Shown here in pieces: positions 1-7,631 of a stretch of DNA of 64,000 nucleotides. The translations under genes were made by a program, and so were the position numbers. Within the stretch, counting starts at the first letter, position 1. Each line of letters starts with the position of its first letter. The stretch spans positions 248,001 through 312,000 of the forward strand of contig MENQ01000024.1 of NCBI GenBank assembly GCA_001768325.1, in the 5' to 3' direction. The stretch is from Bacteroidetes bacterium GWC2_46_850. Its GTDB lineage: Bacteria; Bacteroidota; Bacteroidia; Bacteroidales; Dysgonomonadaceae. Below the pieces are notes generated by a model. It was not told the origin of the DNA and made no database searches. It saw only the letters and a program-made list of their open reading frames with translations.

Positions 1-1020
1 GCCGGCGCCACCATCATTGCCAATGCCTGCGGCCCCTGCATCGGTCAATGGAAACGCGATGAGGAGGCCACGGAACGTTCCAACTCCATTGTTACCTCCT
101 TCAACCGTAATTTTGCCAAGCGTAACGATGGCAACCCCAACACCCATGCCTTTGTGACATCGCCCGAGCTGGTGGCTGCATTGACCATTGCTGGTGACCT
201 TTGCTTTAACCCGCTGACCGACACGTTGGAGAACGCGGAAGGGAAACAGGTGAAACTGGCCGAACCCACCGGCTATGAGCTGCCACCTCTGGGTTATGAC
301 GTGAAGGATGCGGGGTACCTCGCACCGTCACCCGATGGTAAGGAAGTTCAGGTATCCATTGATCCGGCTTCCAACAGGCTGCAAAAGCTGGAGCCGTTCC
401 CCGCATGGGATGGTAAGGATCTCAGCACCCTGCCGCTGCTGATAAAAGTGCAGGGAAAATGTACCACCGATCACATATCGATGGCCGGACCATGGCTTCG
501 TTTCCGCGGACACCTCGACAACATCTCCGACAACATGTTGATTGGTGCTGTGAACGCCTTCAACGAAAAAACCAACGCCGTCCTCAATCCCAACACACTG
601 GAATATGAACCTGTTCCTTCGTTGGCACGAAAGTTTAAAGCTTTGGGAGTTGGCTCGGTCGTGGTGGCCGAAGAGAACTATGGCGAAGGGTCGAGCCGCG
701 AACATGCTGCCATGGAGCCGCGTCACCTGAATGTAAAGGTGATCCTGGTTAAATCATTTGCCCGTATTCACGAGACCAACCTGAAGAAACAGGGCATGCT
801 GGCTCTCACCTTCGTGAACAAGGATGACTACAACAAGGTGCAGGAGCGGGATAAGATCAGTGTGACGGGACTCGCCGGGTTCGCTCCGGGAAAAAATCTC
901 ACCGTAGAGTTGTTGCACCCCGATGGTTCAAAGGATACCTTCGAGGCAGCCCACACCTACAATCAACAACAGATAGCCTGGTTCAGAGCGGGTAGTGCGC
1001 TGAACGCGATGAAAAAGTAA
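1..1020 (+). CDS. acnA: Aconitate hydratase, C-terminal part (5' end outside window)
   Basis: The reading frame is already open at base 1, so this is the last 339 residues of a protein that starts upstream. Aconitase converts citrate to isocitrate through a [4Fe-4S] cluster. The fragment opens with [11 protein letters not shown], whose CGPC holds two of the three cluster cysteines, and later has [16 protein letters not shown], the swivel-domain active-site segment with the substrate-binding SR pair. The sequence is of the mitochondrial-type aconitase class, a type described in Bacteroides fragilis; such proteins are about 750 residues long, so a little over half is missing. The NAD-type isocitrate dehydrogenase starts 24 bases after the stop, which points to one transcript with the next citrate-cycle genes. 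Identity is secure; only the missing start is unknown. Confidence 0.96.
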   Translation, partial: AGATIIANACGPCIGQWKRDEEATERSNSIVTSFNRNFAKRNDGNPNTHAFVTSPELVAALTIAGDLCFNPLTDTLENAEGKQVKLAEPTGYELPPLGYDVKDAGYLAPSPDGKEVQVSIDPASNRLQKLEPFPAWDGKDLSTLPLLIKVQGKCTTDHISMAGPWLRFRGHLDNISDNMLIGAVNAFNEKTNAVLNPNTLEYEPVPSLARKFKALGVGSVVVAEENYGEGSSREHAAMEPRHLNVKVILVKSFARIHETNLKKQGMLALTFVNKDDYNKVQERDKISVTGLAGFAPGKNLTVELLHPDGSKDTFEAAHTYNQQQIAWFRAGSALNAMKK

Positions 1021-1044
1021 ATCAACCTTAACATAAACAGCCTC

Positions 1045-2301
1045 ATGCAAATAACCAAACAAGGTGACCGGCTTCTTGTCCCGGATCATCCCGTGATTCC
1101 TTTTATAGAGGGTGACGGGATTGGCAAAGAGATTACTCCCTTTGTTCAGCAGATCATCGATGCGGCAGTGGAAAAAAAATATGGAGGCAAAAGACAGATT
1201 ACCTGGCAGGAAGTGCTCGCGGGAGAAAAAGCCTATAACAAGGTGGGGAGCTGGCTTCCTGCTGAGACAGTGGAGACGTTTCGCAATAATCCCATCGGGA
1301 TTAAGGGTCCGCTCACCACGCCGGTGGGAGAGGGAATCCGCTCTCTGAATGTGGCGTTGCGTCAGGAGCTCGATCTATACGTATGCCTGCGCCCGGTACG
1401 CTGGTTCCGGGGCGTAGCCACTCCCCTGCTACACCCCGAGAAGGTGCATGTAACAATCTTTCGGGAGAATACCGAAGATATTTACGCCGGCATTGAGTGG
1501 GCGGCTGGCACGCCTGAAGTGAGAAAAGTGCTCGCCTTCCTGAAAGAGGAGATGGGCGTTGCAAAAATTCGTTTCCCCGAGACTACTTCCATCGGGGTAA
1601 AACCGGTGTCGGTGGAGGGTACGGAGCGACTGGTGCGCGCTGCCATTCTCTATGCATTGGAGCATAAGCTGCCTTCCGTCACGCTGGTACATAAGGGCAA
1701 TATCATGAAATTTACCGAGGGTGGTTTCAAAAAGTGGGGATATGCCTTGGCTGAGCGTGAGTTTCCCGATCAGACTTTCACGGAACACCGGTTTAACAGC
1801 ATAAAAACCGAAAAGGGACTCGATGCGGCAGTGGCAGCCTACAACCAGGCTCTTTCATCGGGCAGGGTCTTTATCAAGGATGTCATTGCCGATGCTTTTC
1901 TGCAAAATACCTTGCTAAAACCGGAAGAGTATGCCGTGGTGGCTACGCTCAACCTGAACGGCGACTACATCTCGGATCAGCTGGCTGCCATGGTGGGCGG
2001 TATCGGCATAGCCCCCGGTGCCAATATCAACTACCATACCGGGCATGCCATCTTTGAAGCAACCCACGGCACAGCACCTGATATTGTGGGAAAAGAAAAA
2101 GCGAATCCCTGCTCCCTGCTCCTCTCCGGTGTCATGATGCTGGATTATATGGGATGGCATGATGCAGGCAAGCTGATCACTGATTCGCTCGAAAAACTCT
2201 TTGAAGCGGGTTGGGCCACATCCGACCTGGCACGCTTTATGGAACAAGGAAAACCACTGACCACAGCGCAGTTCTCACAAAAGGTGATTGAAAACTTGTA
2301 A
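1045..2301 (+). CDS. icd: Isocitrate dehydrogenase, E. coli-type fold with NAD-type cofactor residues
   Basis: 418 residues, close in length and sequence to E. coli Icd (416). It oxidatively decarboxylates isocitrate to 2-oxoglutarate. The substrate loop [14 protein letters not shown] is intact and includes the serine equivalent to E. coli Ser113. Cofactor specificity looks different from E. coli: at the positions of Lys344, Tyr345 and Val351 this protein has Asp346, Ile347 and Ala353 (motif HGTAPDIVG...ANP), and Ser393 replaces Tyr391. Asp-Ile at these positions is the established NAD signature of the family, so I infer NAD+ use; Arg397 (E. coli Arg395) is retained, so the switch is not complete at every position. 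It sits between aconitase and citrate synthase, and a second, unrelated NADP-type enzyme follows. Confidence 0.95.
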   Translation: MQITKQGDRLLVPDHPVIPFIEGDGIGKEITPFVQQIIDAAVEKKYGGKRQITWQEVLAGEKAYNKVGSWLPAETVETFRNNPIGIKGPLTTPVGEGIRSLNVALRQELDLYVCLRPVRWFRGVATPLLHPEKVHVTIFRENTEDIYAGIEWAAGTPEVRKVLAFLKEEMGVAKIRFPETTSIGVKPVSVEGTERLVRAAILYALEHKLPSVTLVHKGNIMKFTEGGFKKWGYALAEREFPDQTFTEHRFNSIKTEKGLDAAVAAYNQALSSGRVFIKDVIADAFLQNTLLKPEEYAVVATLNLNGDYISDQLAAMVGGIGIAPGANINYHTGHAIFEATHGTAPDIVGKEKANPCSLLLSGVMMLDYMGWHDAGKLITDSLEKLFEAGWATSDLARFMEQGKPLTTAQFSQKVIENL

Positions 2302-2417
2302 GAAAAAGGGTAAAAAGTAAACAAAAGTGGTTGAATGAATGTTAAAACAACAGCCACCCTGAAAACCGGCCCCACAAAACATTTGCAGTATCATAACAAA
2401 ACAAACAGACAGAAAAT

Positions 2418-3773
2418 ATGGATAATGAACAGCTGACAAAAATTTTATCAGATTCAATTGCTTTCACGAGCAACATAGACAAGGAGCTTTTCCCGAAAAT
2501 GGGCGTAAAGCGCGGCCTCCGTAATGAAGACCATTCAGGCGTACTTGCGGGGTTAACCCGTGTGGGCGACGTAGTGGGCTACGAACGCCAGGAAGACGGG
2601 ACTTTAAAGCCGATACCCGGAAAACTGTACTACAGGGGCCTGGATGTGGAAGAACTGGTGAAAGGCATTCAATCTGAAAACAGGCTTGGTTTTGAGGAGA
2701 CTGCTTATCTGCTTCTTTCCGGAAAGCTGCCCACCAAAGAGGAACTCAGTGCAGTGAATAGTCTCCTGGCACAAACCATGCCGCTAAATCATACCGCGAC
2801 CATGAATATTCTTTCGCTGAAAGGTAAGAATATCATGAACATCCTGGCAAGAAGCGTGCTGGAGTTGTATGCTTACGACGAAAATCCGGATGACATATCA
2901 CCGGAAAACCTTGTCCGGCAGTCGGTAAACCTTATTGCCAAGTTCCCCACCATCATCGCCTATGCTTATCAGGTGTTGCGTCACGATCAGCAGGGGCGTT
3001 CGTTACACATACGTCACCCCTACGAGGATCGTTCCGTGGCAGAGAACTTCCTGTTTATGATGAAGGGACGCGATAAATATACCGAGCTGGATATAAAAAT
3101 ACTCGATCTTGCACTGATCCTCCATGCGGAACACGGAGGAGGAAATAACTCCACCTTCTCGGTACGGGTTACCAGCTCCACGGAGACAGATACTTACTCG
3201 GCTATTGCCGCAGGCATTGGCTCCCTCAAAGGACCGCTTCACGGTGGTGCCAACATCAAGGTGCAGGGCATGCTCGAAGATATGAAAAAAAATGTGAACG
3301 ACTGGAAGAGTGTTGCTCAGATCGACGATTATCTGTTAAAAATTCTCCGTAAAGAGGCATACGACCGTACAGGTCTGATCTATGGCATCGGACACGCCGT
3401 TTACACCATCAGCGATCCAAGAGCCGATCTGCTAAAATCAATGGCACGTGATCTGGCCGTCGAGAAGGGAAGGCTCGAAGAGTTTGAGTTCATGGAGCTG
3501 ATTGAACAGCGCGCAGTGGAAGTGTTCCTCGGCTTCAAAAAAGAAACTGCCAAAGCGAGAACTTGCATCAACGTGGACTTTTATTCGGGCTTCGTGTATG
3601 ACGCAATCGGGCTTCCCAGTGAAGTGTTTACTCCGTTGTTTGCCATGGCCCGCATCGTTGGCTGGTCGGCACATCGCATTGAGGAACTGAATTTCACCAG
3701 CAAGCGTCTTATCCGTCCGGCATATAAGAACGTCCGCGAGAAACAACCCTTTGTTCCCATCAACGAGAGATAA
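2418..3773 (+). CDS. gltA: Citrate synthase
   Basis: 451 residues. Condenses acetyl-CoA and oxaloacetate to citrate. Catalytic landmarks are present: [12 protein letters not shown] carries the first catalytic histidine (residue about 238), [17 protein letters not shown] is the second histidine loop with the citrate-binding DPR, and [15 protein letters not shown] contains the catalytic aspartate. The first 50 or so residues form an N-terminal extension before the core, as in related Bacteroidetes enzymes. A 116-base gap after the NAD-type icd holds no gene and no convincing terminator; the NADP-type icd follows only 5 bases after the stop, so those two are surely co-transcribed. Cytoplasmic. 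With its neighbours it feeds carbon to 2-oxoglutarate for glutamate synthesis. Confidence 0.96.
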   Translation: MDNEQLTKILSDSIAFTSNIDKELFPKMGVKRGLRNEDHSGVLAGLTRVGDVVGYERQEDGTLKPIPGKLYYRGLDVEELVKGIQSENRLGFEETAYLLLSGKLPTKEELSAVNSLLAQTMPLNHTATMNILSLKGKNIMNILARSVLELYAYDENPDDISPENLVRQSVNLIAKFPTIIAYAYQVLRHDQQGRSLHIRHPYEDRSVAENFLFMMKGRDKYTELDIKILDLALILHAEHGGGNNSTFSVRVTSSTETDTYSAIAAGIGSLKGPLHGGANIKVQGMLEDMKKNVNDWKSVAQIDDYLLKILRKEAYDRTGLIYGIGHAVYTISDPRADLLKSMARDLAVEKGRLEEFEFMELIEQRAVEVFLGFKKETAKARTCINVDFYSGFVYDAIGLPSEVFTPLFAMARIVGWSAHRIEELNFTSKRLIRPAYKNVREKQPFVPINER

Positions 3774-3778
3774 ACCAT

Positions 3779-4999
3779 ATGCAAAAGATAAAAGTGCAAA
3801 ATCCGGTCGTGGAACTGGATGGAGATGAAATGACCAGAATTATCTGGTCATTTATCAAAGAACAGCTGATATTGCCGTACCTCGATCTGGATATCAAATA
3901 TTTCGACCTCGGCATACAGAACAGGGATGCCACCAACGACCAGGTGACCGTTGATGCGGCAGAGGCAATCAAAAAATACAATGTCGGGATCAAATGTGCC
4001 ACCATCACGCCCGATGAAGCGCGTGTGGAGGAGTTTGGCCTGAAGAAGATGTGGAAATCACCCAACGGCACCATCCGCAACATTGTGGGGGGCACCGTCT
4101 TCCGGGAGCCGATCATCTGCAGCAACATACCCCGCTACGTGCAGGGATGGACAGAGCCCATCATCATCGGCCGTCATGCTTTTGGGGATCAGTACCGTGC
4201 TACCGACACGGTGATCAAAGGAAAGGGAAAACTGACAATGACCTTTACCGGTGAAGATGGCGAGACACAGAGCTGGGAGGTTTTCAACTTTCAGGGCGAT
4301 GGCGTGGCCATGGCCATGTACAACACCGACGAGTCGATCTACGGCTTTGCCCGCTCCTCCTTCCAGATGGCGCTGACAAAGAAGTATCCGCTTTACATGT
4401 CCACGAAGAATACAATCCTGAAGGCTTACGACGGGCGTTTCAAGGATATCTTCCAGGAAGTGTATGAAAAGGAATTCAAAGGATTGTTTCAGGATGCCGG
4501 CATCACCTATGAACACCGGCTGATCGACGACATGGTGGCCTCGGCCATGAAATGGCATGGTGGCTTTGTGTGGGCCTGCAAGAACTACGATGGCGACGTG
4601 CAGTCCGATACGGTAGCTCAGGGCTTCGGTTCGCTGGGCATGATGTCTTCCATCCTGGTTACGCCCGACGGCAAAACAGTGGAGGCTGAAGCGGCACACG
4701 GCACCGTCACGCGCCACTACCGTCAGCATGAGCAGGGCAGGGAGACCAGCACCAACCCCATTGCTTCCATCTTTGCATGGACCGGCGGGCTGGCACACCG
4801 GGGAAAGCTCGATCACAACACAGCGTTAATTGATTTCTGTCAAAAACTGGAAGAGGTATGCGTGAAAACGGTCGAAGGTGGCGAGATGACGAAAGATCTG
4901 GCATTGCTGGTGCATGGCAACGATGCTTCACGTGATACGTGGCTTACTACGCAGGAGTTTCTGCAGGCGCTGAAAAGGAATCTGGAGAAGAGTTTTTAG
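3779..4999 (+). CDS. icd: Isocitrate dehydrogenase, NADP-dependent, eukaryotic IDH1/2 type
   Basis: 406 residues, matching the length of eukaryotic-type homodimeric IDH. Produces 2-oxoglutarate, CO2 and NADPH from isocitrate. The start [13 protein letters not shown] is the family signature; [17 protein letters not shown] holds substrate-binding arginines; [12 protein letters not shown] carries the Arg-His pair that binds the 2'-phosphate of NADP in this family. The ATG is 5 bases after the citrate synthase stop, so the two are translationally close. This class is not homologous at high identity to the first icd of the cluster, so the operon carries two routes for the same step, probably differing in cofactor (NADH against NADPH). 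Right after the stop begins a heptamer-repeat element. Confidence 0.96.
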   Translation: MQKIKVQNPVVELDGDEMTRIIWSFIKEQLILPYLDLDIKYFDLGIQNRDATNDQVTVDAAEAIKKYNVGIKCATITPDEARVEEFGLKKMWKSPNGTIRNIVGGTVFREPIICSNIPRYVQGWTEPIIIGRHAFGDQYRATDTVIKGKGKLTMTFTGEDGETQSWEVFNFQGDGVAMAMYNTDESIYGFARSSFQMALTKKYPLYMSTKNTILKAYDGRFKDIFQEVYEKEFKGLFQDAGITYEHRLIDDMVASAMKWHGGFVWACKNYDGDVQSDTVAQGFGSLGMMSSILVTPDGKTVEAEAAHGTVTRHYRQHEQGRETSTNPIASIFAWTGGLAHRGKLDHNTALIDFCQKLEEVCVKTVEGGEMTKDLALLVHGNDASRDTWLTTQEFLQALKRNLEKSF

Positions 5000-5000
5000 G

Positions 5001-5100
5001 AATCAGCTATCAGCTATCAGGAGTCAGCTATCAGCTTTGGTAGTGGGATATTGTTAATATCAGCGGTTGGCAAGGAAATTAGCTGTTAGCAGTTTGAAAT
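5001..5100 (+). repeat. Dispersed heptamer-repeat element, copy 1
   Basis: Begins two bases after the icd stop. Contains runs of the heptamer TCAGCTA (ATCAGCTATCAGCTATCAGG, then GTCAGCTATCAGC) followed by GGGATATTGTTAATAT and CAGCGGTTGG. The same order of parts (TCAGC heptamers, a -AATATTGTT- segment, CAGCGGTTTG) recurs near 23.9, 24.4 and 61.2 kb, so this is a repeat family and not local low complexity. Function unknown. Confidence 0.75.
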
Positions 5101-5103
5101 AAA

Positions 5104-5131
5104 AGAAGGGCAGTCCGTTTGGGCTGCCCTT
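5104..5131 (-). terminator. Rho-independent terminator of the EF-G paralogue
   Basis: Perfect inverted repeat AAGGGCAG (5106-5113) / CTGCCCTT (5124-5131). Read on the minus strand the stem is followed by CTTTTATTTC, and it lies 19 bases past the stop of the minus-strand gene. Confidence 0.75.
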
Positions 5132-5149
5132 GCCATTTGGAAGGAGGAG

Positions 5150-7306
5150 TTAATCCTCTTTTTCCTGATCTTCGTAAGCCTTGAGCAACTTATCCTGTAC
5201 GTCGGCAGGTACCAGTTCGTAGCTGGCAAACTTCATGGTGAAGGAAGCCCTGCCTCCCGTCACGGAACTCAGTGAAGTTGAGTAGCTACCCATCTCCTTC
5301 AGGGGCACCTTGGCTTTCAGCTTCTCAAATCCCTTCTCGCTCTCCATGCCCATGATGATGGCGCGACGTCCCTGCAGGTCGCTCATCACATCACCCATGT
5401 AATCTCCGGGCACGGAAACAGTGACATCGTAAACCGGCTCCAGAATTTTGGGGCCTGCATTTTTGAAGGCTGTACTGAACGCGTTTCGTCCGGCGAGCAT
5501 AAAAGAGATTTCGTTGGAGTCCACCGGGTGCATCTTTCCGTCATAGACGATCACGCGCACATCGCGGGCATAGGATCCGGTGAGCGGCCCCTGTTCCATG
5601 CGTGCCATGATTCCTTTCATGATGGCCGGAAGAAAACGGGCGTCGATGGAACCGCCCACAATGCTGTTGACAAACACCAGCTTGCCACCCCAATCGAGGT
5701 CGATCACCTGTGTGTCGCGGTTCTGAATCTTAAACTCTTGCCCATTGAACCGGTATATTTCCTGAACAGCCATTCCCTCTGTGTATGGCTCCACGATGAG
5801 ATGTACCTCTCCGAACTGACCGGCACCACCCGATTGCTTCTTATGTCGGTAGTCGGCACGTGCCGACTTGGTGATGGTTTCACGATAGGGTATCTTGGGT
5901 TCCAGGTACTCAATCTCAATCTTGTCGTTATTCTCGAGGCGCCACTTGAGCGTTCTGAGGTGAAATTCGCCCTGCCCGGAGACAATGGTCTGCTTCAGCT
6001 CCTTCGATACCTCCACGATCCAGGTAGGATCCTCCTCCTTCATGCGGGTAAGCGCCTCGCTCATCTTCTCCGAGTTGGATTCATTCACCGCTTTGATAGC
6101 CCTGCGATAGCGGGGTTCGGGATATTTGATGAAGTTGAACAGGTTTTCGGATCCTTTGGCGTTCAGCGTATTGCCGGTACGCACATCCTTGAGTTTCACG
6201 GCTGCGCCAATGCTGCCAGCCTGCAGCTCTTCCGTCTTGTTGCGGATCTGCCCGGCTACGGTGTAGATCTGTGCCAGGCGTTCTTTGGAACTGCGATTCA
6301 TGTTAGCGAGATCGTCACCTTCCTTTACAATACCCGACATCACCTTGAAATAGGAAACTTCCCCAATATGAGGTTCTACGGTCGTCTTGAAGAAAAACAG
6401 GCTGGCGGGAGCCGTAGCATCGGGTGCCACTTCTTCACCTTCGCTGTTTACCGGTGCAGCCACGTCGGAGGGTGAGGGGGCTACCATGCTCAGAAAGTTC
6501 ATGATGCGGTGTACCGCCATATTTTTCTCAGCGGAAGTACAGAAGAGCGGGAAGAGAGAGTGTGCTATCATTCCTTTGTGGATACCATCACGCATCTCCT
6601 CCTCGGTGAGTGAACCCTGGTCGAAGTATTTTTCCATCAGTCCTTCATCGTTCTCTGCGGCTGCTTCGAGCAGTGCCTGATAATATTCACCGGCACGCTC
6701 CTGCTCGCTTTCGGGAATCTCAAGCACGTCGGGTGCACTGCTTCCCGGCTTCCAATGGTAAAACTTCTGCTTCAGCACATCCACAATTCCGTCGAATGAG
6801 GTGCCATTGCCGGTTGGGTATTGTACCGGTACAACCTTGCTCCCGTAAAGCTCTTTCAGGCTAGCCAGTGTATTTTCATAATCTGCTTTTTCATGATCCA
6901 TGCGGTTGATGAGCAACACAAGTGGTTTCTTCATCTCGTCCACATAACGGAACTGGTTGATGGTGCCCACACCCACGCCGTTGGCTGCATCAATGAGCAT
7001 GAGTGCCATGTCGGTGACATTGAGTGCCGACACCACGCCTCCCACAAAATCATCCGACCCGGGGCAATCGATAAAGTTCATCAGCTTATCTTTCCACTCG
7101 TAGGATAAAACGGTGGAAAAAACAGAATAGGCATACTCCTTTTCCACGGGAAAATAATCGCTCACAGTGTTCTTCCCGTCAATGGTACCACGTCGTTTTA
7201 TAAGACCACACTCGTAAAGCATGGCTTCAGCGAGGGTGGTCTTACCTGATCCCGCATTGCCGATAAGGGCAATGTTTCTGATTTCGTTTGTTTTATAAAC
7301 TTTCAT
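5150..7306 (-). CDS. Elongation factor G paralogue (EF-G2 type)
   Basis: 718 residues with the five-domain layout of EF-G. The GTPase domain is atypical: the P-loop is GNAGSGKTT (residues 16-24) instead of the usual AHIDAGKTT; the switch I RGIT segment is replaced (EKEYAYSV around 55-62); and the G3 motif reads DCPGSDDF, so residue 84 is Ser where catalytic translation GTPases have His (DTPGH). G4 is NRMD. Domain IV and V sequences are well conserved (for example GAGQFGEV, GSIDARFLPA, PVYDVTVSVPGDYMGDV). Paralogues of this type occur in Bacteroides, where one was reported to translocate without GTP hydrolysis during starvation; T. thermophilus EF-G-2 has a similar P-loop. Single gene, divergent from the Ca2+ ATPase across a 325-base control region. 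Not the housekeeping fusA, which normally lies in the str operon. Confidence 0.93.
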   Translation of the reverse strand: MKVYKTNEIRNIALIGNAGSGKTTLAEAMLYECGLIKRRGTIDGKNTVSDYFPVEKEYAYSVFSTVLSYEWKDKLMNFIDCPGSDDFVGGVVSALNVTDMALMLIDAANGVGVGTINQFRYVDEMKKPLVLLINRMDHEKADYENTLASLKELYGSKVVPVQYPTGNGTSFDGIVDVLKQKFYHWKPGSSAPDVLEIPESEQERAGEYYQALLEAAAENDEGLMEKYFDQGSLTEEEMRDGIHKGMIAHSLFPLFCTSAEKNMAVHRIMNFLSMVAPSPSDVAAPVNSEGEEVAPDATAPASLFFFKTTVEPHIGEVSYFKVMSGIVKEGDDLANMNRSSKERLAQIYTVAGQIRNKTEELQAGSIGAAVKLKDVRTGNTLNAKGSENLFNFIKYPEPRYRRAIKAVNESNSEKMSEALTRMKEEDPTWIVEVSKELKQTIVSGQGEFHLRTLKWRLENNDKIEIEYLEPKIPYRETITKSARADYRHKKQSGGAGQFGEVHLIVEPYTEGMAVQEIYRFNGQEFKIQNRDTQVIDLDWGGKLVFVNSIVGGSIDARFLPAIMKGIMARMEQGPLTGSYARDVRVIVYDGKMHPVDSNEISFMLAGRNAFSTAFKNAGPKILEPVYDVTVSVPGDYMGDVMSDLQGRRAIIMGMESEKGFEKLKAKVPLKEMGSYSTSLSSVTGGRASFTMKFASYELVPADVQDKLLKAYEDQEKED

Positions 7307-7631
7307 GATTAGAAAATATTTAAAAATTAATGTGCCATGTCAATCAGCCTTGCATCGGTAAAGTGCTGGGTATCGATCTGTTGATGCTATCAGAGTAAAA
7401 CAAGAAAAATGACCTTGCGTCGGTGAAGACCCACAAAGTCATCATGTTTTAATAGCGCTTGCAATTTATAAAAATCGGTTGAGAAAGAAAAATGTTACAT
7501 TTATGTTATACAACATGTATAGAAGTGGGAAATGTTTGAAAATGTTTAAATGTGAAACATTCCGTCCTTTTCATTTGTTTACTCACAGGGTGAAGTGTTC
7601 CATTACCAGAGCCTGACCCACAAATCATACC
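7307..7631. promoter_or_regulatory. Divergent control region with operator-like dyads
   Basis: 325 bases without a gene between the EF-G paralogue (-) and the Ca2+ ATPase (+). It holds an inverted repeat ATGTT-ATAC-AACAT (7503-7516), two direct repeats AATGTTT(G/A)AA (7531-7540, 7541-7550), and an overlapping dyad AATGT-GAA-ACATT (7549-7561), all about 70-130 bases before the ATPase start. Nearer to the EF-G gene, CCTTGC(A/G)TCGGT(A/G)AAG occurs twice (7347-7362 and 7412-7427). These look like binding sites or leader elements; no regulator can be named. Confidence 0.45.

Noticed and set aside
5528-6475. Plus-strand 315-codon frame
   Set aside because: Antisense to the EF-G paralogue; no domain seen.
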